Assembly: GCA_045592125.1 (NCBI GenBank)
Contig: JAZNUE010000032.1
Location: 1 to 40,211, forward strand
DNA from: HGM04593 sp045592125
GTDB lineage: Bacteria; Bacteroidota; Bacteroidia; Bacteroidales; Bacteroidaceae
Length of the DNA stretch: 40,211 nucleotides
Reading direction: 5' to 3'
Numbering within the stretch: position 1 is the first letter of the stretch; every line of letters starts with the position of its first letter. This document shows positions 1-6,803 of this stretch, one piece after another. Under the pieces are notes generated by a model. It did no database searches, had not been told where the DNA came from, and was given only the letters and a program-made list of their open reading frames with translations. The position numbers and the translations under genes are program-made.

Positions 1-142
1 TTCGCAACCCAAACGGCATAACCTGCGGCTATGCTGCGTTTGACCTGTTGCTGCAAAACTCGTCGATAACAAAAAAGGTCATTGACTCGTTTTGCTTTTC
101 GCAGCAAAACTCGTCGATAACAAAACGTTGTTTTGTCATTCT
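1..142. repeat. Left copy of window-terminal inverted repeat
   Basis: This stretch matches the reverse complement of about 40069-40211 with roughly four mismatches over 140 bp. It contains the cores CAAAACTCGTCGATAACAAA (twice) and GTCATTGACTCG, plus an arm pair around GGCATA/TATGC that can form a hairpin. Downstream, about 142-175, sits a related-looking 'GGAGCGAAG' doublet. Being at the very edge of the window, the repeat may be cut off. No ORF here looks like a gene. Confidence 0.9.
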
Positions 143-192
143 GGAGCGAAGGGTAACGGAGCGAAGAATCTCTATATCCCCGCGCGGAAAAG

Positions 193-220
193 TGAAAACG
201 GAAAACGGAAAACGGAAAAC
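193..220. repeat. 7-bp tandem repeat (GGAAAAC, about four copies)
   Basis: Three exact GGAAAAC units follow one TGAAAAC unit, in the 392-bp gene-free stretch before the first gene. It is a simple-sequence tract that could vary in copy number by slippage. No link to the promoter about 100 bp downstream is shown. Confidence 0.7.
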
Positions 221-318
221 GGGCGGCCTACGACTCCCGCTGCAACATACAAACATACAAAAAACATTAACTATACTAAATTTATCAAAACAGATAAGAA
301 TATAAGGATATAATTGCT

Positions 319-326
319 TAATTTTG
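319..326 (+). promoter_or_regulatory. Candidate -7 element of the M3 peptidase gene
   Basis: TAATTTTG fits the Bacteroidetes TAnnTTTG -7 consensus and would give a leader of about 60 nt. No TTTG is seen 19-21 bp upstream, so this rests on the -7 element alone. Confidence 0.4.
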
Positions 327-392
327 CGTTATATAATGTGCATGCACAAAAGGCCGCATGCATTTATATCCCTAGACAAGCAATTATAGAAG

Positions 393-2465
393 ATGAACAG
401 CAATAAAGAAAAAGAGAAGAACCCCTTGCTGCATAGGCCGGACACACCGTTCGGCGCGGTACCCTATGACCGCATTACCCTTGAGCACTTTGTACCTGCC
501 GTAAAGGCATGCATTGAAAAAGAGAACAAGGTGATAGAGGAGATATGCAGCAACAGCGAGAAGGCGACATTCCAGAACACCATAGCAAGACTTGACTATT
601 GCGGTGTGGAACTAGGCATTGTAGTATGCGCCTTCAACGCCCTCATAAACTCGCGCAGCTATGACGAGATACTGGCCGTTGAGGAGGAAATACAGCAGCT
701 GTGCACCAGGCACCAGAACAGCATATCGCTTAACGCAAGGCTCTTTGCACGTATTAAGGAGGTATATGAGACCGGGGGCAGCGGCCTTGACGAGGCACAG
801 CAAAGGCTCCTTGAACAGACTTACGCCTCATTCGTGCGCGGAGGCGCAAACCTGAAGGACGAAGAGCGCGACAGGTATTGCGAGATAACCGAGAGGCTCA
901 CCGCCCTATCGCTCAAGTTCCAGGAGAACTGTATAAAGGACACCGACGCCTTCACCCTCACTGTTACCAGCAAGGAAGATATCGAGGGACTTCCAGCCGA
1001 TGTAATTGACGCTGCGGCCAGCCTTGCAAAGGAGAACGGGAACGAAGGCTGGACATTCACCCTGCACCGTCCCAGCTACCTTCCTTTCATCACATACTGC
1101 CGCAACCGGGAACTCCGCAGGCAGATGTATATGGCATACAGCACAATAGGTGCCAAAGGAAACAGCCATGACAACCGTGAGATTGTAAAGGAGACCGTAA
1201 ACAAGCGCCTTGAGCTGGCGCGCCTGCTTGGCTACAGCACATACAGCGACTACGTGCTTGCCGAACGCATGGCCCAGAATACCGACGCTGTATTCTCCAT
1301 GCTTGGAAAGCTCACATGGTCGTACCTGCCAGCCGCCAAGGAGGAAGTAAAGGAGATTGAAGAGTATGCAAGAAGTACTGAAGGAGAGGATTTTGACTTC
1401 CAGCGCTGGGACTTCGCCTACTATTCCGAAAGACTGAAAGAGGAGAAGTACAGCCTGAACGACGAGCTTGTACGCCCCTACTTTGAGCTGAACCAGGCAA
1501 TACATGGTGCGTTCTACCTTGCCACAAGGCTCTATGGAATGACATTCAGGCAAAACCATGACATTCCTGTATTCAACCCCGATGTAAAGGTGTGGGAGGT
1601 GTATGACTATGACGGCAGTTTCCTTGCACTGCTCTACTGCGACTTCTTTGCACGCAAGGGCAAGCATGCCGGAGCATGGATGGATTCCATTACCCCACAG
1701 TACAAGGGGCAGGACGGGAAGGACCACCGCCCGCACATAACACTCTCCACCAACTACCGCAAGCCCCTCCCCGGAAAGCCCACGCTGCTTAGCCATGACG
1801 AGTTCAACACCCTCATGCACGAGTTCGGGCACTGCCTGCACGGAATACTTTCCAACGTCACATACCCCAGCCAGTGCAGTCCCAACGTGCTATGGGACTT
1901 TGTTGAGCTGCCGTCGCAGATAATGGAGAACTTCTCTACCGAGGAAGAGTTCCTTAAGCATTTTGCATTCCACTACAAGAGCGGCGAGAACATGCCGAAG
2001 GAGATGCTAGAGAGGATTAAGGAGGCAAGCACCTTCAGGGCAGCCTACCAGTGCGTGCGCCAGGTGGGCCTTGGGCTCATTGACCAGGCATGGCACAACA
2101 TCTCGGCACCCTTTGACGGCGACGTGCTGGAGTATGAGCAGTCGGTAACGCAGGCACTGAGAATTATGCCAGTGATAAAGGAAACAGGCATAACACCGCA
2201 GTTCGGGCACATAATGTCGGGCGGGTATGCTGCAGGATACTACAGCTACAAGTGGGCCGAGGTGCTGGACGCCGACGCTTTCTCGCGATTCAAGGAAGAG
2301 GGAGTGATGAACATGAAGGTAGCGCAGCTATTCCGCGACAGTATACTCTCCAAGGGCGACAGCGAGCACCCAATGAGACTATACATCCATTTCCGGGGCC
2401 GCCGGCCGCAGATTGAGCCGTTGCTCGAACGCGACGGAATAAAGACCATATGCCCACACCTATGA
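393..2465 (+). CDS. dcp: M3 family peptidyl-dipeptidase (Dcp-like oligopeptidase)
   Basis: A 690-residue zinc metallopeptidase that should release dipeptides or small fragments from the ends of short peptides. The zinc signature HEFGHCLHG starts at residue 476 (ligands H476 and H480, catalytic E477), and the third ligand is most likely E505 in DFVELPSQ. The substrate-binding C-terminal part (FGHIMSGGYAAGYYSYKWAEVLDAD) region is intact and the length matches the Dcp/oligopeptidase A group. The N-terminus has no signal peptide, which suggests a cytoplasmic enzyme, although some Dcp homologs are exported. It is the first gene of a + strand run: its stop TGA overlaps a possible ATG of the next reading frame at 2462. 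Dcp versus oligopeptidase A specificity cannot be settled from sequence alone; Dcp is favoured from phylum context. Confidence 0.93.
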   Translation: MNSNKEKEKNPLLHRPDTPFGAVPYDRITLEHFVPAVKACIEKENKVIEEICSNSEKATFQNTIARLDYCGVELGIVVCAFNALINSRSYDEILAVEEEIQQLCTRHQNSISLNARLFARIKEVYETGGSGLDEAQQRLLEQTYASFVRGGANLKDEERDRYCEITERLTALSLKFQENCIKDTDAFTLTVTSKEDIEGLPADVIDAAASLAKENGNEGWTFTLHRPSYLPFITYCRNRELRRQMYMAYSTIGAKGNSHDNREIVKETVNKRLELARLLGYSTYSDYVLAERMAQNTDAVFSMLGKLTWSYLPAAKEEVKEIEEYARSTEGEDFDFQRWDFAYYSERLKEEKYSLNDELVRPYFELNQAIHGAFYLATRLYGMTFRQNHDIPVFNPDVKVWEVYDYDGSFLALLYCDFFARKGKHAGAWMDSITPQYKGQDGKDHRPHITLSTNYRKPLPGKPTLLSHDEFNTLMHEFGHCLHGILSNVTYPSQCSPNVLWDFVELPSQIMENFSTEEEFLKHFAFHYKSGENMPKEMLERIKEASTFRAAYQCVRQVGLGLIDQAWHNISAPFDGDVLEYEQSVTQALRIMPVIKETGITPQFGHIMSGGYAAGYYSYKWAEVLDADAFSRFKEEGVMNMKVAQLFRDSILSKGDSEHPMRLYIHFRGRRPQIEPLLERDGIKTICPHL

Positions 2466-2476
2466 CACGCTGTATA

Positions 2477-2887
2477 ATGAAAGCAAGGAAAGCCATATCG
2501 GCTGCCGCACTGCTGCTTGCCCTCATGGCCTGCACGCCCGACGACAGCATAGGCGATATATTCATTGACCGCCAATGGACACTCACATACGTAACTGAGA
2601 ATTCAGTACAGTATAACAACCGCGGCAAGAAGTACCCGGTGCTGTTTACCGAGGATGGGTTTACCGCCACGACACCAGGCGGTTCGTCCATCAGCGGCAA
2701 ATGGGAGGCCAACGGCGAGACACGCAAGTTCCATTGCTGGAACGTGCAGGTTGCCGGCAGCCTTAAGGGCGACACTATTGCCGAGAAGATGCTAGGCATA
2801 TTCAAGGAGGCGTCATCGTACAGCGGCGACACCAACTGGCTGCGCATAAAGAAGGACAATAACAACTATATGCTATTCGGGAACTGA
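2477..2887 (+). CDS. Small lipocalin-like lipoprotein (DUF4847-type)
   Basis: About 136 residues. The segment MKARKAISAAALLLALMAC is a lipoprotein signal with a lipobox ending LMAC, so the mature protein would be lipid-anchored at Cys19. I chose the ATG at 2477 because it gives a normal signal peptide; an ATG at 2462 overlaps the peptidase stop (ATGA) and is the alternative, and one at 2450 is less likely. The mature part has alternating short strands (DRQWTLTYVTEN, FTATTPGGSSISGKW, NWLRIKKDNNNYMLF), as in the lipocalin-like calycin folds of Bacteroidales. I recall a DUF4847 gene beside the M3 peptidase and dCMP deaminase genes in Bacteroides, which fits this position, but family membership needs a profile search. 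Function unknown. Confidence 0.75.
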   Translation: MKARKAISAAALLLALMACTPDDSIGDIFIDRQWTLTYVTENSVQYNNRGKKYPVLFTEDGFTATTPGGSSISGKWEANGETRKFHCWNVQVAGSLKGDTIAEKMLGIFKEASSYSGDTNWLRIKKDNNNYMLFGN

Positions 2888-2959
2888 CAGGCCGCATAGC
2901 AGGGCATCAGTTTCTGCAAGAAGACATTTTCTAAAACCCAAAAGGATTCAAATTCACCT

Positions 2960-3397
2960 ATGGAAAACAATAACAGCAAACAGCACGAGCTCGACCTGCG
3001 CTACATGCGCATGGCAAGCATCTGGGCCGAGAACTCATACTGCGTGCGCCGCAAGGTGGGCGCGCTTATAGTCAAGGACAAGATGATAATATCGGACGGA
3101 TACAACGGCACTCCGGCAGGCTTCGAGAACGTGTGCGAGAATGACGAGGGCTTCACAAAACCGTACGTGCTGCATGCCGAGGCAAACGCGATAACCAAGA
3201 TAGCCTGCTCGAACAACAACAGCAGCGGAGCAACAATGTATGTCACCGCGTCGCCCTGCATAGAGTGCGCCAAGCTCATTATACAGGCAGGCATTAAACG
3301 CGTGGTCTACGGCGAAAAATACCGCCTGACCGATGGCATTGACCTGCTCGAAAGGGCCGGCATTGAGACTGTATACCTTGAAAGCAAAGAAGAATAA
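2960..3397 (+). CDS. Deoxycytidylate (dCMP) deaminase
   Basis: A 145-residue cytidine/deoxycytidylate deaminase family enzyme that would convert dCMP to dUMP, feeding thymidylate synthesis in the cytoplasm. The zinc site is complete: H72 and E74 in HAEANAI, and C100 and C103 in PCIECAK. The N-terminal segment RKVGALIVKDKMIISDGYNG is the usual substrate-binding strand-loop of dCMP deaminases rather than of tRNA adenosine deaminases, and the length is typical for the ComEB-like group. It lies 72 bp after the lipoprotein and ends 10 bp before the S41 protease start, so it is probably transcribed with both. A longer upstream reading of the following gene overlaps its 3' end and is rejected. Confidence 0.95.
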   Translation: MENNNSKQHELDLRYMRMASIWAENSYCVRRKVGALIVKDKMIISDGYNGTPAGFENVCENDEGFTKPYVLHAEANAITKIACSNNNSSGATMYVTASPCIECAKLIIQAGIKRVVYGEKYRLTDGIDLLERAGIETVYLESKEE

Positions 3398-3407
3398 TAT
3401 CACTAGC

Positions 3408-5027
3408 ATGAAGAAGATAACACGGATACTGCTGTTCCTTGCGCTGCTGACAATCGGTTTCTACGCAGGAGCCCACTTCTCCAGGCCTGGCATTCCCACT
3501 ATAATAAGGATAGACGGGAACAGCGGGAACAAGCTGGGGCAGGTACTGGGTATAATAGACGCCCAGTATGTCGACAGCATTGACATGGACTCAATAATTG
3601 AGAAGAGCATTCCAAAGGTAATTGAAGAGCTCGACCCTCACAGCACCTACATTCCTGTTGACGAGGTAGAGGCCATGACGTCGGACCTGCAGAGCAGCTT
3701 CAGCGGCATTGGCGTGCGTTTCACAATACAGGAAGACACCGTAAACATAAGCGACGTAATCCGCGGAGGACCCTCCGAGGAGGCTGGAGTGCTGGCCGGC
3801 GACAAGATTATAACGGTAAATGACACCCTCTTTGTAGGCAAGGGAATATGCACTAACGAGAATGCAATGAAGAAGCTCAAGGGCCCGAAAGGAAGTTTCG
3901 TTACCCTTGGACTGCAGCGATACGGCGAGGAGAGGCCTGTAAAGGTAAAGATAAGGCGCGATGAAATTAAGGTAGAGAGCATTGAGGCGGCATATGTCAT
4001 TGACGGCAAATGGGGATATATACAGGTTGAGCGTTTTGCCGAGAATACATACATGGAATTCATCCAGTCGCTTATAGCCATTGCGCAGGAGAACCCGCAA
4101 GGACTTATAATTGACCTCAGAGGCAACGGCGGAGGCTATCTTGGCGTTGCGCTTGAGATGGCGAACCAGTTCCTTGAAGAGGATGACGTAATTGTGTACA
4201 CCGAGGGCGCGAACACCCCCACAAGCATTGAAAGGGCAAACGGATATGGACTGTTCAAGGAGATACCGCTTGTGGTGCTGGTTGACGAGACATCGGCCTC
4301 GGCAAGCGAGATTATCGCCGGCACCGTACAGGACAATGACCGTGGCACAATCATAGGGCGCAGGACATTCGGCAAGGGACTTGTGCAGCAGCAGATACCG
4401 CTTGACGACGGTTCACTGATGAGACTCACCATTGCCCGCTACCACACTCCCTCGGGACGCTGCATACAGAAGCCCTACACAAATGGCGACGCCGAGAGCT
4501 ATGCGCATGACCTTATCGACAGGTTCAACCGTGGCGAGTTCTTCTCACAGGACAGCATACACCAGAACGAAGAGCTTACCTACACCACCAAAGGCGGGCG
4601 CACAGTGTTTGGCGGAGGAGGAATCATGCCCGACATATTTGTATCGAGCGACACCACCGAAGTTACCGGATACACCCAGGAACTAGCGGCAAAAGGCATA
4701 ATAGCACAATTCGCACTCAAGTACAGCACTGCTAACAGGCACACCTTGTCGCACCACCAGAGGCACGAGACGCTTGTTGCCGACCTAAAAGAACGCAGTC
4801 TCTTCGAACGGTTTGTTGCATTTGCCAAAGAACGCGGGATTGAGGCTGATGAGGAGCAGGCAAATGCTTCGCGTCAACTTTTGGAACGCTCTTTGTATTC
4901 CAACATAACATACCAGATACTCGGAATGCAGGAGCACATAAAATACATAAACCTTGATGACCCTACGGTACTGAAGGCCATTGAAGTGCTTGAAAGCGGG
5001 AAAGCGTTCCCCGAGGTAAGCAGATAA
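3408..5027 (+). CDS. S41 family C-terminal processing protease (CtpA-like)
   Basis: A 539-residue serine protease of the tail-specific/CtpA group, acting in the cell envelope on C-termini of exported proteins. Starting at 3408 gives the signal/anchor segment MKKITRILLFLALLTIGFYA; upstream in-frame ATGs lie inside the dCMP deaminase gene. In order: N-terminal anchor; PDZ domain (about residues 80-170, GIGVRFTIQEDTVNISDVI then AGDKIITVND); S41 catalytic core. The Ser-Lys dyad can be placed at S298 in SASASE and K323 in FGKG, 25 residues apart as in other family members. A C-terminal region of about 150 residues (from about residue 380) is helical and partly charged, a usual extension in Bacteroidetes homologs. 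Substrate is unknown. Confidence 0.93.
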   Translation: MKKITRILLFLALLTIGFYAGAHFSRPGIPTIIRIDGNSGNKLGQVLGIIDAQYVDSIDMDSIIEKSIPKVIEELDPHSTYIPVDEVEAMTSDLQSSFSGIGVRFTIQEDTVNISDVIRGGPSEEAGVLAGDKIITVNDTLFVGKGICTNENAMKKLKGPKGSFVTLGLQRYGEERPVKVKIRRDEIKVESIEAAYVIDGKWGYIQVERFAENTYMEFIQSLIAIAQENPQGLIIDLRGNGGGYLGVALEMANQFLEEDDVIVYTEGANTPTSIERANGYGLFKEIPLVVLVDETSASASEIIAGTVQDNDRGTIIGRRTFGKGLVQQQIPLDDGSLMRLTIARYHTPSGRCIQKPYTNGDAESYAHDLIDRFNRGEFFSQDSIHQNEELTYTTKGGRTVFGGGGIMPDIFVSSDTTEVTGYTQELAAKGIIAQFALKYSTANRHTLSHHQRHETLVADLKERSLFERFVAFAKERGIEADEEQANASRQLLERSLYSNITYQILGMQEHIKYINLDDPTVLKAIEVLESGKAFPEVSR

Positions 5028-5253
5028 TAAAAGAAAGTGCATAAGAGCAACCCTCGGTTGTAAAAAAAGACTCTTGCCTTTGCTTGTGTTCATCACCAAC
5101 AAGACAAGAACCTTCTTCTTTATGTATTATCTTTTCACCAGCTTAAGCATGAATTCATACGTGTAACGGCCAAAATCAAAATACTCCCAGCATTCGGGAC
5201 TATCAGGCCCAATCTCCACTTGGGACTCTCCCGAAGAGTATATAAATCTTCTA
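5028..5253. other. Intergenic stretch after the S41 protease
   Basis: No credible gene. A small stem (CAACC-CTC-GGTTG) within a looser AAGAG/CTCTT pairing lies at about 5043-5074, just past the protease stop. It is followed by an A-run rather than a T-run on the + strand, so it is a weak terminator candidate. The rest is unremarkable up to the start of the tRNA-derived repeats. Confidence 0.5.
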
Positions 5254-5509
5254 TTGAGCGGCAAACGGGGCTCGTAACCGACGAAGTCGCTTTGCCTGCA
5301 AAGAACCCCGGCCATCGGCTTCGCAAGATGAGGCGTACATTCATGTACAGCACAAGCAACCTTCTTGAGGCTGCTTGTGCTTTGAGCGGCAAACGGGGTT
5401 CGTAACCGACGAAGTCGCTTTGCCTGCAAAGAACCCTGGCCATCGGCTTCACAAGATGAGGCGTACATTCATGTACAGCACAAGCAGCCTTTTTGAGGCT
5501 GCTTGTGCT
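5254..5509. repeat. Two tandem 128-bp units, each carrying the tRNA-Gly 3' end
   Basis: Units at 5254-5381 and 5382-5509 differ at 5 of 128 positions. Each opens (+ strand) with about 20 bp matching the 3' end of the adjacent tRNA-Gly (GAGCGGCAAACGGGGCTCG), and a third start at 5510 is the real tRNA. The rest of each unit is rich in inverted repeats: CGAC-GAA-GTCG, CTTTGC-CT-GCAAAG, GTACAT/ATGTAC, and a 14-bp stem AGCACAAGCAGCCT / AGGCTGCTTGTGCT (perfect in unit 2, one wobble in unit 1). Duplicated tRNA 3' ends are what site-specific integration at tRNA genes leaves behind, but no integrase gene is present here. Confidence 0.9.
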
Positions 5510-5512
5510 TTG

Positions 5513-5585
5513 AGCGGCAAACGGGGCTCGAACCCGCGACCCTCAGCTTGGGAAGCTGATGCTCTACCAACTGAGCTACTGCCGC
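5513..5585 (-). tRNA. tRNA-Gly (anticodon CCC)
   Basis: Reading the - strand, a full cloverleaf of 73 nt can be drawn: acceptor GCGGCAG pairing with TTGCCGC (one G-T), D-arm GCTCAGTTGGTAGAGC, anticodon stem TCAGC/GCTGA with loop TTCCCAA, T-arm with GGGTTCGAGCCCC, and discriminator T. The anticodon at positions 34-36 is CCC, reading the glycine codon GGG. CCA is not encoded. A consensus promoter lies directly upstream, and its downstream flank is the source of the tandem repeats next to it. Confidence 0.95.
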
Positions 5586-5606
5586 ATTATTTCCCTAAAA
5601 CTGCGG

Positions 5607-5637
5607 CAAAGATACAACATTTATCTTTAACCGCAAA
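5607..5637 (-). promoter_or_regulatory. Promoter of tRNA-Gly
   Basis: On the - strand: TTTG (5634-5637), 19 bp, then TATCTTTG (5607-5614), an exact match to the Bacteroidetes TTTG/TAnnTTTG promoter. The tRNA begins about 22 bp downstream. Confidence 0.8.
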
Positions 5638-5796
5638 TGTTGCGTTGACAAAAATAGCTAATAGTTGCATTTACCCTATCAGGAAAGATAGACTTGCAAG
5701 GAACCTAATGTTTTTTTTCAGAGAAAAAACAGCGAAGAAGAGCTGGCATTACATATAGTTTCTGCTAATTGCCTGTGGCATTATTAGCCATTCATG

Positions 5797-5828
5797 CTTG
5801 CCTGCATGAAATAGTTTATATATTTTTG
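5797..5828 (+). promoter_or_regulatory. Predicted promoter facing the structured leader
   Basis: CTTG (5797-5800), 20 bp, then TATTTTTG (5821-5828) fits the Bacteroidetes promoter pattern. Transcription would start near 5835, some 290 nt before the next start codon at 6124. Confidence 0.5.
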
Positions 5829-5831
5829 TAT

Positions 5832-6061
5832 TGTTCACGCAGGAAGTTCCTGTGAACAGACATATTATTCAGGGCGTTTTCCCTTTATCCTTCATTTTGA
5901 ATCTGGACAATTCTATGCTGCGAGGATAATGAGCAAGAACGCCTGCGCTATTGGTATATGACTCCGCATGGAAAACTATATCAATCGGGCGTGGGTTTTG
6001 CTTATTATTCGTAGCAGGCAGTCCAGAGCCTAAAATGAGATAATAGGCCAATTCCCACGCC
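5832..6061 (+). ncRNA. Candidate structured leader or small RNA
   Basis: No credible protein gene occupies 5586-6123. Directly after the predicted promoter is a hairpin TGTTCAC-gc-AGGAA-g-TTCCT-GTGAACA (5832-5858). Further on are three nested stems: GGCGTGGG/CCCACGCC (5988-5995 with 6054-6061), CTTATTAT/ATAATAGG (6001-6008 with 6040-6047) and AGGC/GCCT (6016-6019 with 6028-6031). Together they could form the 5' leader of the gene at 6124 or an independent RNA. I do not recognise a known riboswitch class. Pairings were found by eye and no energy calculation was made. Confidence 0.35.
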
Positions 6062-6123
6062 TATGTTGTTTATTAATGTGCTCTCTTTAGGGAATTGGGA
6101 AAGCAAAACAAAAAAGCAACACC

Positions 6124-6612
6124 ATGATGAAGCTATGGAACTGGATTCTCGGGAAAAGAGTCCCGTCGGAAGAAGAGAAGCACGAATGCCGCATGATTCT
6201 GCAATACAAATTCATACCTGGCCTGGTATCGGGCATACCGGCACGCAGGCTAGGCGCTACAGAACTCATGATGACGGATACCTGGCCTGGAGCAATGAAG
6301 AGGATTTATGGAAAGAGATTCTACTTTGAATGGGACGAGCTCAAGTGCAAGGAACTGCATGTAGATAGCAGCCATATAATAATACTCTACGACTTCCCGC
6401 AGCCAGCAGTGGTACCCGAGGCCGCCTATGGAGCCGTCCTTATAAACACTAGCAGCAAGTACGCCGTATACTACACCCTTGAAAAGTCATTCGGCGACAG
6501 CTGGATTATCGGCTGCCAGACAATAAAAGGCCATTACAGTATCTGCCCGCTTGAACTGCCTACCCGGGATAACTTTATCGGCTGGGTATCGGAGCAGGCA
6601 AAAGGAATATGA
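6124..6612 (+). CDS. Hypothetical protein, 162 aa
   Basis: I do not recognise this protein. It has no signal peptide or membrane segment, and looks like a soluble cytoplasmic protein with mixed alpha/beta composition. Aromatic and hydrophobic stretches include HIIILYDFPQPAVVPEAAYG (about residues 80-100) and the ending DNFIGWVSEQAKG. Either ATG at 6124 or 6127 could be the start. Codon use resembles the neighbouring genes, and no overlapping frame competes for most of its length, so it is probably real. It stands alone, preceded by the structured stretch and followed by a palindromic element, and converges with the acyl-CoA synthetase array. Confidence 0.7.
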   Translation: MMKLWNWILGKRVPSEEEKHECRMILQYKFIPGLVSGIPARRLGATELMMTDTWPGAMKRIYGKRFYFEWDELKCKELHVDSSHIIILYDFPQPAVVPEAAYGAVLINTSSKYAVYYTLEKSFGDSWIIGCQTIKGHYSICPLELPTRDNFIGWVSEQAKGI

Positions 6613-6671
6613 CTAGCAAATAAGAGAGCCTGATAATTATGGCCTTGCATCTGGCCTGCCCGTACAAGCCT

Positions 6672-6775
6672 AAAGAGGGTGACCCAAAAGTCCTATTCTT
6701 GAACAAGCAATCCCCGCTAGAGCATTCTAACGGGGATTGCATTCTTTGTAAAATAGCTTTTGAGTCATCCCCTTT
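6672..6775. mobile_element. MITE-like palindromic element (or bidirectional terminator)
   Basis: Imperfect terminal inverted repeats of about 25 bp (AAAGAGGGTGACCCAAAAG at the left; CTTTTGAGTCATCCCCTTT at the right) enclose a 10-bp perfect stem GCAATCCCCG/CGGGGATTGC (6707-6716 with 6731-6740). The whole 104 bp can fold on itself. The ends resemble transposon-type termini, but no transposase or clear target duplication is present. Its position between convergent genes would also suit transcription termination, although no T-run follows on either strand. Confidence 0.5.
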
Positions 6776-6803
6776 GCTGCAGGAGATACCAAGAGGCGCC
6801 TGC

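Noticed and set aside
906..1841. 311-codon open frame antisense to the M3 peptidase
   Set aside because: It lies entirely within a gene with intact active-site motifs; its protein is Val/Cys/His-rich without a recognisable fold, as expected from the reverse frame of this codon usage.
3333..3407. Upstream in-frame extension of the S41 protease
   Set aside because: It overlaps the dCMP deaminase 3' end and would bury the signal peptide that begins at 3408.
5127..5758. Open frames across the tRNA-Gly region (about 105-127 codons)
   Set aside because: They translate the tRNA and its tandem derivatives; the repeated peptide (LSGKRGS) is a known artefact of reading tRNA sequence.
5869..6051. 60-codon - strand frame in the structured intergenic region
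   Set aside because: No start context, no recognisable domain, and it covers nested stems that explain the region at least as well.
5254..6123. Genomic island inserted at tRNA-Gly
   Set aside because: Duplicated tRNA ends are present, but no integrase, relaxase or cargo lies between them; at most these are scars.
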